NCBI GenBank assembly: GCA_029168955.1
Contig: JAPDOI010000134.1
Location: 248,001 to 312,000, forward strand
Direction: 5' to 3'
DNA from: Aplectana chamaeleonis
Taxonomy: Eukaryota > Nematoda > Chromadorea > Rhabditida > Cosmocercidae
DNA length: 64,000 nucleotides
The notes under the pieces: generated by a model
What the model was told of the DNA's origin: nothing
The model's input: the letters and a program-made list of their open reading frames with translations, nothing else
Databases searched by the model: none
Translations under genes and position numbers: made by a program
Part shown: positions 20,901 through 29,200 of the stretch, in pieces
Numbering within the stretch: position 1 is the stretch's first letter
Layout of the letters: every line of letters starts with the position of its first letter

Positions 20901-22924
20901 ACAAACAGCTCCACTGAGAGCAACGGGTGGAGCGAGGCTGCAGCATTTCATATGCTTTTGCTCAGTTTTCGCGATTTCTTCCTCACATCAACTCTACCTG
21001 GGGCCAAGTATGCTTCTCTGGGTCGAATTCCTGTCCGCAATTGCGTCTCGACACGCTTTGTGGCCACACGCACTCGACCCAGCCAAGTTTCCAGCGCCAA
21101 AGCCGACTCAATATGGTTTTTAAAACAGTTTTCGCCATTTTTTTTTCTTCTTCTTCTTCTTTGCAGCCACGTCGAGAGTTTTGTCATAGGTTGAGGAACT
21201 GGGCGACCAGTAATGGATTCGTCCATAGGTCCATTGTGGTCAACGTGGTTGGTCTCTCCGGACAATTAAACAGATGTGAAGAGGGTTTTTTGCCATTTTT
21301 TCAGTTTCCAGTTTCTAAAACCCACCTAGAGTCGACAGATGGGCGGCTGCGGCGCTGGAAACTTCCGACTCGAAAGCGCGCGGCCGCAAAGCGTGTCGAG
21401 ACGCAATTGCGGACCGGAATTTGGCCAAGAAAAGCACAGTACGCAATAATCTCAGCGAATAATCTCGAAAGTGAAGAATATTGTGAACACTGCCTTGAAA
21501 ATTAGACAAAGTTCATATTCAACTGAAACTGGCAGAACTCACTCATCAGACGTTACTCCCCCATATGCTACGTCCTTATGAACCGCTCTGTGATGACGAT
21601 AGACCTGAACAGGCCAGAAATCGCCAAAATCAGGCAAGTACGGATCATGCTTGCGTGATGTCCTGTTTTGCAGCGTCGAGCAGAAAACTTGAAAAATAAT
21701 AATATGGAAAATAATCCACGCACATTGTTAACAGTCGTCGATCTGAAGCCACAAATTTTACAAGATTTTCCTGATCGTTTCCAGTGGGTCCGCACGTGAT
21801 TGATTAGGCGATAATTTCCTCGACCAGGTCGCCATTTGAGAGCTTTTCCACAGCCCTAGAAATACAGCGACGTGGTATGTAGCCCCCTCAGAAAATTCAG
21901 TCTAGTGAATGGACGGGCCTGCGGCGGTAGATCATCGCGCCCGATCGAAACCGAACTAGCCGATGGTATCTCGAACGCTGCACGACAGCCGCAAATGGTC
22001 GCGCCCTGTCCATTCGCTAGACTATACTTGACAAAAAGACCATACTGGAAGGGTGTTTCTGTAGTACGAGCGTATGACAACAAATTGTCTTTCATTATCT
22101 CCATTGCTGATTAAATGTTTTCATTTTAAATTGTTTTCATATGAATGTAAGTAAAATTGTGTTCACTCGCCTCAGTTCATTCACCCTAAGCTCTGCGCAC
22201 CACCTCTGCTTTCGAATAATGAATTTCAGAATTTCAACATAGAATATGTGCTTACAGGCCATAAAACGGCCAAAGTCTCACCGTCGACTGCGTACCACAC
22301 GCTTCGCGACCGCACGCGCGTCGGAAGCAGACGAGTTTTGGCCGCCGCGCGGCGGCCGAAACTCGTCGCGCGGCGGCCAAAACTCGTCTGCTTCCGACGC
22401 GCGCGCGGTCGCGCAGCACGTGGTACGCAGTCGACGGTGAGACTTTGGCCGTTTTATGGCCTGTACACGATTTCTGGATGTTTTTGGATTTACCGAGCAT
22501 TTGAGTGAGAGCGGCTCTGGGGCTTCGGTGGTGCAGTGCGATAAGGCGCTCCCCCGGAAAGGAAATATGCTGGTTCAATCTCGCCCGGAGCCAAGCGTTT
22601 TGCGATCAACTCAGCACTTTGTGTAAACATAGAACGTATGCGTTTGATGTTTTATAAATACTGCCGCGCAAGCAGCATAAACTGCACTGTATTAGGTCGA
22701 GATCATGCCTCGCGCGACCGTCGACGCGACGCCATGTTTCTCATGCAAATCGACCAAAAAATCGGCACTGTCACGGCGGCTCGTCGCGGGAAGTATGATC
22801 CCGGTCTTACATATGACAGAATGAAGATCAGTAATTCTGATAACGAGACCTGCATGTGGCATTGAACAAAGTCGAATTCTCGGGCATCCACAGGCTTTCC
22901 ATTCTCGCACTTCACCTCGGCAAC
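8698..22924 (-). CDS. Unit 4 of the zinc-finger cassette array
   Basis: Exons in order: J4 22850-22924, A4 21724-21855, B4 21543-21604, D4 20055-20107, E4 14395-14526, F4 13997-14134, G4 13787-13943, H4 13131-13705, T4 12975-13052 (or 12954-13052 if terminal), I4 8698-8931. About 545 codons. The 5.5-kb D4-E4 intron holds the LINE/Penelope nest, and the 4-kb T4-I4 interval holds a complete-length Tc1-like element. H4 (575 nt) has exactly the same length as H5. T4 either splices on to I4 in phase 0 or reads through to a TAG at 12954-12956, which would make unit 4 the end of a gene. Confidence 0.7.
9240..9335 (+). repeat. GA-rich low-complexity tract
   Basis: Purine tract of GAGA/GATA units on the plus strand. 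Hydrophobic open frames on the opposite strand are an artefact of this composition. Confidence 0.7.
9860..10730 (+). repeat. Non-autonomous CACGTG-rich element
   Basis: Repeated AGCACGTGGCCTGTTCGATA motifs, then a GC-rich GTGGGGGATC section and a CGTCCAAGC-rich section. The second half (10.19-10.72 kb) is homologous, inverted, to 24.70-25.24 kb; the first part matches, inverted, 26.67-26.86 kb. Confidence 0.55.
11050..12564 (+). mobile_element. Tc1-like DNA transposon (degenerate)
   Basis: 1,515 bp flanked by TA on both sides (11048-11049 and 12565-12566). Ends are CAGTG...CACTG within inverted repeats sharing GTTCAGAAAGTATAGGGACA. The same motif recurs inside each end (about 11229-11252 and 12367-12389), the two-binding-site arrangement of IR/DR Tc1 elements. 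It lies in the interval between exons T4 and I4. Confidence 0.9.
11349..12276 (+). pseudogene. Tc1-family transposase, inactivated
   Basis: Starts MARGTALTAAEQAQIRALS, a helix-turn-helix region with TGRPKK following. A 57-bp intron fits at 11703-11759 (gtaagg to ttctag), joining DWAK to NFFSDEKKLNLDGPDG. Catalytic residues are visible: D in FSDEKK, D in FQQDN and E in NPIEN, spaced as DD34E. In-frame stops at 11823, 12006 and 12147, and an apparent internal deletion in the second DNA-binding region, show that it cannot make an active enzyme. Confidence 0.85.
12734..12903. repeat. Inverted repeat (MITE) in the T4-I4 interval
   Basis: Arms CCAAATTCCGGTCC...GCGGACTACGGC and GCCGTAGTCCGC...GGACCGGAAATTGG flank a CGCTGGGACTAAGTGGGCCC centre. 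A neighbouring 12676-12716 hairpin has CACTCGTTCGTGGCA arms. Confidence 0.65.
12954..13052 (-). CDS. Exon T4 (internal or terminal)
   Basis: Acceptor tttttcag, phase 0. Encodes NDGVAKLASFLRDNQEYETL. It can splice at a gttgga donor after position 12975 or read on six codons to a TAG at 12954-12956. It is weakly similar to terminal exon T5 and in the same place relative to H, so it may be a real C-terminus. Confidence 0.5.
   Translation of the reverse strand, partial: RNDGVAKLASFLRDNQEYETLEFQKEVGAPFM
13131..13705 (-). CDS. Exon H4 (long acidic linker)
   Basis: 575 nt, phase 1 to 0, acceptor ctttcag and donor gtgagt. Acidic, Ser/Glu-rich, with SEPSRRKRARAAMKSS near the end. Uninterrupted, unlike its same-length paralogue H5. 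Confidence 0.75.
13787..13943 (-). CDS. Exon G4
   Basis: 157 nt, phase 0 to 1, acceptor attacag and donor gtgagt. Starts AGLLRAGLSTLRMGMSRV, strongly similar to G3. Confidence 0.7.
13997..14134 (-). CDS. Exon F4
   Basis: 138 nt, phase 0, acceptor ttttag and donor gttggt. Contains GCRSIMMDIPILNSD and ends DRRKL. A MITE sits in the short E4-F4 intron. Confidence 0.75.
14195..14345. repeat. MITE of the GGCCGAGTTCATA family
   Basis: GAGGCCGAGTTCATA at one end and GGAAGTGTGAACCCGGGC at the other; the central GCGACACGATGGCATGCTTT matches the element at 56.70 kb. Inserted in the E4-F4 intron. Confidence 0.6.
14395..14526 (-). CDS. Exon E4
   Basis: 132 nt, phase 0, acceptor attttcag and donor gtgagt. 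Contains SYVQVNIYDTNLKILYEQG. Confidence 0.75.
15183..15290 (-). repeat. Terminal segment of a Penelope-like element, inverted
   Basis: The reverse complement shares GTTGCAAGTAAAG, CCCTGTGCGACCGAGCT and TTACTTTGATCA with 19540-19605. The hammerhead core has been lost. It lies at the 5' edge of the LINE, showing that the LINE split the element. Confidence 0.6.
15290..16955 (+). mobile_element. Non-LTR retrotransposon (LINE), 5'-truncated
   Basis: Reverse transcriptase blocks in order: FRPISLLSPVAKVAEKL, HGFRKLHSTTTALL, VALDLTKAFDSVN, GVLQGRVVSPALFSLYLEDL, and YANDITIM in place of YADD. A stop at about 15751 and frame changes after about 16470 break the frame. The C-terminal part has the CGHSILL... 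zinc-knuckle-like tail of CR1/Jockey/I-type elements. The YADD to YAND change and the stops mean it is dead. It sits inside an inverted Penelope-like element. Confidence 0.8.
15336..17000 (+). pseudogene. LINE reverse transcriptase, disrupted
   Basis: Coding blocks 15336-15752, 15861-16475 and 16430-16955 lie in more than one frame. The catalytic YxDD Asp is replaced by Asn (YANDI). The final part repeats in a second LINE fragment at 46.1-46.5 kb. Exact subfamily not determined. Confidence 0.75.
16955..18385 (-). mobile_element. Penelope-like element, RT portion (minus strand)
   Basis: On the minus strand, separate frames show VKTHKLP, DLTSLYIN, QRRGLALGNRLAPPLNSF and YFGRYIDDIFIVAKSQ, then YLSFLNTKIQVSNHQIQ and WYTKPA. 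These are the ordered motifs of a Penelope-like reverse transcriptase. Several stops and frameshifts are present. Its 3' end continues, beyond the LINE insertion, as the inverted terminal segment at 15.18-15.29 kb. The open stretch 17893-18444 upstream (acidic, unrecognised) may be its N-terminal part. Confidence 0.7.
17893..18348 (-). CDS. Unidentified acidic open frame next to the Penelope RT
   Basis: About 150 codons, starting MDEDLKAAVAWSDEDDTL; Asp/Ser-rich then Arg-rich. It lies immediately upstream of the minus-strand Penelope RT motifs. It could be the element's N-terminal region or captured sequence; no domain recognised. Confidence 0.3.
   Translation of the reverse strand, partial: EDLKAAVAWSDEDDTLVASTDQGKSDSDDENDRKSVAAQSSTVSVYDMAVTRSAARSENVQLFPFLPSPEGLLQNVNDHVQSPHSEEQNAAGRNVRNKKNNFGARMQVRRQKNTSRGSARSIRNYQVSRNHLRVSCVRFTFRPRDLHEFFR
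18386..19650 (+). mobile_element. Penelope-like element, 3' portion with GIY-YIG domain (plus strand)
   Basis: Begins with YLSFLNTKIKVSNHQVQ and WYTKSASKNI (RT thumb region, 18.4-18.5 kb). It then shows KEVNAAVRESALPLRPIF at 18.9 kb, and DVVYKVVCQACGEYHSGETG at about 19.05-19.12 kb, the start of a GIY-YIG endonuclease in which YIGETG has become YHSGETG. Stops interrupt it. The terminal region contains a hammerhead-like motif. It is head-to-head with the minus-strand Penelope fragment. Confidence 0.7.
19490..19560 (+). ncRNA. Candidate hammerhead ribozyme in a Penelope terminal repeat
   Basis: The core is CTGACGA, a six-pair stem (GGGTCT with AGACCC around a 7-nt loop), then GAAAC, a short stem III built on the self-complementary TTGCAA, and GTA as the cleavage triplet. 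Upstream ACAG can pair with CTTGT downstream to form stem I. Penelope-like elements are known to carry such motifs with a minimal stem III, often acting as dimers. Confidence 0.6.
20055..20107 (-). CDS. Exon D4
   Basis: 53 nt, phase 2 to 1, acceptor tttaag and donor gtacac. Encodes EDMNELIQLWNQCFP. Confidence 0.7.
20640..20840. repeat. 200-bp palindromic element
   Basis: Arms GTGCTATGTGGGAAGGGGG and CCCCCTTCCCACATAGCAC with interior TTGGCCACGCCCATTTT and its complement. It lies in the B4-D4 intron. Confidence 0.8.
21001..21455. repeat. Inverted-repeat element (GCAATTGCGTCTCGACACGC family)
   Basis: Arms GCAATTGCGTCTCGACACGC and GCGTGTCGAGACGCAATTGC; a shared centre includes AAAACCCACCTAGAGTC. 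Same family as 53.40-53.67 kb; the interior also matches 47.10-47.20 kb inverted. Confidence 0.75.
21543..21604 (-). CDS. Exon B4, zinc-finger completion exon
   Basis: 62 nt, phase 0 to 2, acceptor gttcag and donor gtgagt. Encodes VYRHHRAVHKDVAYGG. With A4 this completes C-x2-C-x12-H-x4-H. Confidence 0.8.
21724..21855 (-). CDS. Exon A4, zinc-finger exon
   Basis: 132 nt, phase 0 to 0, acceptor tttctag and donor gtgcgt. C2, WRPGRG, H20-x3-H24 in LINHVRTHW, and C32-x2-C35 in SCKICGF. Confidence 0.8.
21893..22030. repeat. MITE with TAGTCTA-type ends
   Basis: Arms AGTCTAGTGAATGGACGGG and CCTGTCCATTCGCTAGACT. A related element lies at about 24.17-24.29 kb (TTAGTCTGATGATTGGACGG to CGTCAGACTAA). 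Confidence 0.65.
22253..22465. repeat. Palindromic MITE, copy 1 (ACAGGCCATAAAACGGCC)
   Basis: Almost perfect palindrome: TACAGGCCATAAAACGGCC... GGCCGTTTTATGGCCTGTA, centre of CGCGCGGCGGCC repeats. Same termini as 42.74-43.11 kb. Confidence 0.85.
22690..22810. repeat. MITE with GGGATCATACTTCC-type ends
   Basis: Matches 20.29-20.42 kb: TCATGCC-CGCGCGACCGTCGACGC left and GTCGCGGGAAGTATGATCCCGG right. It lies between exons J4 and A4. Confidence 0.55.
22850..22924 (-). CDS. Exon J4 (first half of finger 1)
   Basis: 75 nt, phase 0 to 0, acceptor agttaag and donor gtctcg. Contains CENGKPVDAREFDFVQCHMQ. The final Cys pairs with the Cys of A4 as C-x4-C. Confidence 0.65.
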
Positions 22925-22976
22925 CTTAACTAGAGTAGAGTAGAAAAACCTCTAGAATGCTACTAAGATTGAAAAC

Positions 22977-23204
22977 CTCATCAGATTCGCCTCCCGCTCC
23001 AGTACATCTTTCAGAATCGTTCGATGCCGATCGGGCACGTTTGCGACCAGCTGTGTCTCCACATCTGTCACTAGAAGATCCTATACTGCCGCTGCCAAAA
23101 ACAGTAGGAGTTTCCTTATATTCAGAGGCATCTTCGGACATACTGTTATCGACTACCGCCATAGAAGAATAATTGTCGTTCGCGGCAGACGGCTGCAACG
23201 CATC
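22977..23204 (-). CDS. Exon I3 (acidic/NLS-like linker)
   Basis: 228 nt, phase 0 to 0, acceptor tttcag and donor gttttc. Contains GRKRARSASNDSE and ends ESDE at the donor. Confidence 0.7.
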
Positions 23205-26200
23205 CTGAAAGTGAAACCTGATTTTGAAATTTGCTAGTTAACTTTTCGGTGCCTTTCAGTGACTGGATCTAAGCGTTCAAATGCTTGTCCATACTAACCA
23301 TTCTCAGGTCGTTTTCTTCCCTGTGGTTTACGAAGTTGTGGGAGCAGTTCGACTCGTGACGGACGCGTTTTCTTCGTGGAGACTCTGTTGAAGATGGCGT
23401 AAGCAAGTTGCTTTCAGGCTTCTCGTCCAAGTTCATGATAACTTTTTCATCATTTTGAGAAGCGGCAAACCGCGCAATACAGCTTTCGCCTAAACTTTCG
23501 GGCATAGATCCTTGGTTACTGTCCTCTGATATCAGAAGGTCCTGAGGCTGACAGGCTGGGTGCTCTCCAGCTGCCACTGAAGATCTAGCTAGTGGTCGCC
23601 CAATTGTCAGACTTTCTTCACTACCTAACGCCGCATCTTCCTCACAGCTCGCAATGGTGACGTTTTCTGCCATGCTCGCAGCAGGCGGTAGTTCAGAATC
23701 CAAGCAATATTTTTCGCAATGAACTGCCGTCATACCAGTCCTCGAATTTTCACCGCTTTCATCTTGTTCAATAGTTTCCGCAGCGTCCTTGAACAATGAG
23801 AAATTCGAATCTGCTCCTCCTAAAGCCGGCTGCACACAGTTGACATTATCCAGCTCGCTCGCAGAAGACGTATCATTACCACATGGCATGCAGGCGTCAT
23901 CTGAATATATGTGAAATGCAAAACATCCTTATCGGGTCATTGAAAAATATTTCACACCAACAGGATAAGTTGAGATTCGTCTCGGGAACACTGGGAGAAT
24001 CAGGAGTGGACTCCATCGGAGCTGAATCGTTTGCCTTCTTTTTCTTTGACCAGCGAAGTCTAGTTTTCACACGAGACTTTCCCGCACCGAGAGTTGAGAG
24101 GCCAGCACGAATAAGACTCGCCTGTAAACACTTATCAATCCACAGTGTCAGAGTTCACGTTATCAATTTAGTCTGATGATTGGACGGGACCGCAAGAGTA
24201 GATCGCCGCCTCGCGACCAAAACCCCGTTGGCCAGTGATGCCTCCAACACCGCACGGTCAGCCACCTGGTCTATGCGTCAGACTAAATCTAATACGGAAA
24301 CCATACAAGTGGAGTCAATCGAATTGAACTAACCAATTTTCTTCTGTCAAAGGCAGAAATATAGGAATCCGTCGATTGAGTGCGACAGTTATCGAGCAGA
24401 ACTGGATGCTTAGCCGCATCAGAAGGCAGAATCGGTACATCCATAATGATAGAACGGCGGCCGATGTTTTGCTGAAGGGCAGCGTTCACGATGTTTAATA
24501 TTGGTGAATTCTCACAGTGAAATGCTAGGCTCGTAAGAATGCCTGATCCCAGTGTCGAAAGCATGGTAGAAAGCGACCTAATAATTACAAAAGAACGGCT
24601 GCAAGCAGGCGTTTTGAAGTCTCCGCAACGCCTCAAGCCCCGTTTCCACCCCCTCGACGTGAACAAGTGGGAACTCGAAATTGTTATAACAGCAAATAAT
24701 CGAACTTCTCAGAGAGTGGAAGAGTCCTATTCGGCCACGATAGCCTTTTGATTCGACTACAAGGCGGTTGGACGATGATCCGGCCACGTACTTTCCGTGC
24801 GCCACGTGGCCTAATCGTCGACCAAGTCAGAAGCAAGTGCCGCCAATCATAGCCGTTCCACTCAGAAATGACACGCTTTCGATTCGACTACGACGTGGTT
24901 TGGACGACGAACGAGCCACGATGCCCATGACTGAACACTTTGATCTATTGCTCCGCAATTGATCAGGCACTTATCAGCAACACTGCACGTATAAAAGGGG
25001 CCCCATCCCATAGAGAGCTCGGCCTTTCGGGGCCGCTCCTGCAAGGTGACTACGAGTCAATTTCTGGACGATTTCTGACCGCTGAGTGGGTCTCCCCCAC
25101 GGTCCTAGGCGAGGGAAGCTCCCTCGCTGTCGGCCGTGGCGAGGGTGATGTCCTTGTCGCGGACCGCAGTGAGGGTGACCTCTTGCTGCGGGCCGTGACT
25201 TGAACCGTTTCCTTGTTGAAGGAGATCCGCTCAAATCGAGGGGTGCGACCCCCGCCCCGGCGCCGCAGGGTGGTGGACTTTAGGAAAAAATCATCATAGC
25301 ATACCTCATTAACGATGGTTCGCACCTACTCATAGTTTGCCGAAGGGGAGCAAGGACTCCCATAATTACATAACTCGCGCAGACGTCGCGCTACGACCAG
25401 CTCGTCGCTGTGCGACAAAGGGACGTGCCTTCGCATCAGAGATGGAGGGAGAGTCGCCACGCTGAGCTGACCCATGCTAATCGCTTCGCCATAGAGGAAG
25501 TCAGAGGCTTGATCCTGTCGTCAAATAGGTTGTATAAGAGTTTTGCAAAGAATAACTTAGTACTTATCATTTGAAAGAGCACAGAATGCCATATGAGTGC
25601 AATAGGCTGGTTGAAAACATTTCACTGATCAAGGTGTGAAATAAACATAAGAAATACAACGAGGAAATACGAGTTTGACAAAGTTGATAGAATTCATACA
25701 TACCCGAAGTGACTGAATGAAAAAGGTGAACATATAATGAAAAAAATGAAATAAAAATATATGGAAGGCAGTACAAGTTTAAAATTTTCCAACGGCACAA
25801 AATTCTCACAAAAGTGTGCAGCCTTCATGGTGGAGGACGCCTGTAAAACTCGTCCGAGCCCCAGCCCTACCCGCCGCGGCCAGATCTTGGCTGTCTAGTG
25901 TCTCTCGCAGACTCGGGAGGAAGATTGCTGTTGGCAACTTTGACGAGGCGCGAGATGGCGTATAATTACCCCATCCTATAAGGGGTCGTTTATACTTCCG
26001 CCGCGGCGCGGCGAGATGCAATACAGCCATATCGATCAAGCGGCGCCGCGAGGCGTTTAGAGTTTTTCTGCTCGAAATCTTCCAACGGTGCCGCACGCGG
26101 CCGCCGCCTAGGTGCTGCCGCGCCGCCCGAGGAAAGCAGGCGGCGCGGCGGCCGCGTGCGATCCGCATTGACATAGTATGCTTCTTTTGCTGTTATTTTC

Positions 26201-29200
26201 TACACATTCTCAATTTTGTTCTTCCGATTCATCTCTAAAATTCCTTCCAAGGTCCTGGGCGTTGTTTAGAGTAGGCTGGGTTGTGAAAAGTTCATTTTTT
26301 TTAGCTTTTGAAATCGTTTTTTTTAAAGAGAAATCGTTTCCGAAGACTCTAACCGCCTTCGGGCGCTGTGTTATGGTACAAAAAGTTATAGATGTTCCTT
26401 TTGCACAAGAAATCACTCATTACAATCGGCCTTATGTTATGTCAGAGCTACTCCAGGCTGTGTTTACGTCATTCTGCGACTTCGCCGCGTAAATTCGACG
26501 TAGCCCGATTATACATCTTGGTGGCGCGATTTTTCAAGCGGCGCGGCCCGCCGCGTCGCTCTACTTATTGCCGCGCCGCTCCGCGGCGGAAGTATAAACG
26601 ACCCCTAACGATTTTGTCCTAAAGTCCCCCTCCCGCGCCGCACGCTTCTAATATAGGACGACGTGCTGCCGCGTGGGAAATGGGAGTGCGGCAAGAGTTT
26701 CGTCTCTCTACGCCACGTAGTCCTATCGAGCAGACCATGTGCTCCCCAAAGCAGCACGTGCTGCTGCGAAAGTTCCTTTCAACTAGACTAGGTATCCGAT
26801 TAGAAAGCCTATCGTGGCCAAATCGGACCCTCCGACTCTCTGAGTTAGGATGTACTGTTGAGCGAGCTCTAACACCCCTTTCATAGTCTGCCGGCCAACG
26901 TCAGACGAATGGTTGACAAACTTGATAAGCCAAGATAGATAGGATAGAATAGACAGATACTCCACGTTAGATAACGAGTCGTCAGACGTCGGTCGAGCAA
27001 CTGTAAAAGGAGCTTAATCCAAAGCGTTTCCCTGTCCTCTCTAGCCGGGCGAAGAAAAGGTTATCATGGCATCATGCCTGAATCCCCTTATCACCTTTAT
27101 ATTTTGTCATGACCAACCGCTCCGCCGCTTCCTCCGCCCGGACTCATATGAGCAAGATAGGCTCTAGCTTTGATTGCAATGATATGATAGGTATCGGTTC
27201 TTCGTAACGCTTAACTCTTCAACTCTCAGAAGACAACGTAAACAAGGGTGGCCCCTTTGAGCACCACGGTCAAGCGGACCGGTGCTCCGTACCTCGACGG
27301 AGCTACATAAGGTGTGTCCGAATGAGAATGGCTGCCCATGCGGCCGGCGTGCTTGGCAGGCGGCCGTCGCGTTCGCCGCTCTTGGACGAGCATGCGAAAA
27401 GTCCCCACCGCCATCGACTACGAACGGGGCTGGGACCGGCTGGCAGCAAGCACTGCGCCGATCAATCAGCCCTGCAGACGGTGGGAGAGGGACGGCCGTC
27501 GTTGAAATCCATCACTCGTCCGAGGGCGGCACATGCGACGGCCGCCTGCCAAGCACGCCGGCCGCGTGGGCCGCCATTCTCATTCGGGCACACTTTACGT
27601 CCCCCCATCTGGCAGTGTTCAAGGTGAAAACTTTTTTCAAGTTTTCGACGGAAATCTAATGTTTCAGGGCTCATTGAAACAATAATGGCAAAATAACGGC
27701 TAAAAACGAGCCATACCCCTCAGACTTGGCTGTGTTATGCCCGCCCAACCCACTTCCTCAACGGCCAACAAGGACGGATAGGGCATAACGCATACAAGTT
27801 CGAGGACCGTTAAGGGTTATCTATGGATCGTTCCTAGTCGTTCTTTTGTCACAGTTGCAATAGACCCCGGTCTACGCGATTTTCGGTGGGTACCCAAAGA
27901 TCGATTTTATCGTGAACACTGCCTTTAACCCAATTTTTCAAAGATTTCAAAAAAATTTGCGTTTCGCCCAGGTGAAAATTTTTTTCGACAACTTCGCCAC
28001 GAAGAATTTCTGAGGAACTGTAACTGCTAAAATCGAGAAATGTCAGTCCAACTTCTTCTAAAAAAACCCGGGACCAGGATTTTTTTATATTTTTAGCTTT
28101 GCATTACAATGTCCCTCACCACGAAAATCTATTTTTTGAAGATTTCCACGTCTTCCTCGTTGAAGCGCTGAAAAGTAGCTGCCTGACCCTGTTAAGCACA
28201 GAAACACGGCTTTTGTGTTCTTTTTAAGCATACCTTGAAAACGTCACTAGAACTGCTGCATACTGTGGAGAACCCAGAAAGGAACTCTATCGTGAATACT
28301 GCCTTTAAAAGAAGTATCCGCGATGAAAACAGTCTCGGAGTTTTGACAGGAAATCAAAATATGTAGGTCCTTTGCAACAATAGCGTTGTCATCTGGGACA
28401 AAACAAGTCATAAATGGTTTTATGAGGCCCAAAACTTGAATGTAGCTTACCCGCCACGCCCACTTTCCTGTCACTGTTGAAGCGTGGGGGCATACCAAAT
28501 TCAAATTAAGGGTCGAATAGAGCTATTTATGGCTCGCCTACGACCTTTTTTTTTACATTAATGTTGCAATGGGCCCCAACAATTGCATTTTTTGTTGTAA
28601 CGCAAAAAAAATGTTCTTAACGTAAACCTTCGAAGACTCGTTCAGAGTGAAAAGATTTTTGGGCACGTTTATGTGAACATTTTTATCAATACTAAGACCT
28701 CACGACGACTCGATTTGAGAGAAGAAAATGAGCCGCAACTCACAAGAAAATCCTCCAGATCGACTCCCTCATCACGGAGTGCTTTCAGATTCGTATCGTA
28801 GATATTAACCTGAACATAGGATGGGATGTGCTGCGCATCGGCGTCACATTCTTCTGAAGCAATCCGGCCTCGCATCTGAAAATCGAAAATAAACTGTTCT
28901 TCTTGAAAGAAATAGCACCGCGTGGAATCGAGGCATCTGTAAAAGTATTGAAATCGTTCCAGAAACGCAGCAAAATATTCACTATCTGATTAGAAGTTCA
29001 TTCACAGACATATCGCACAAGGAGCAACAAAAACAATCAAAAACAACAGTTACATTCAACAGTTGAGAACATGAACGCCAGATGCTAACTTTGACAACAA
29101 TCCAAATATGTATCTAATAATGTCGAACTAAACTCTTAGTATTCCTCTTTTACTGCCCAACACCTCGGCGGTATCGCCTTTTCTAGAATCTGAAGGAATT

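Noticed and set aside
22246..22578. Long open frames on both strands over the 22.25 kb palindrome
   Set aside because: Mirror-image translation of a palindromic MITE.
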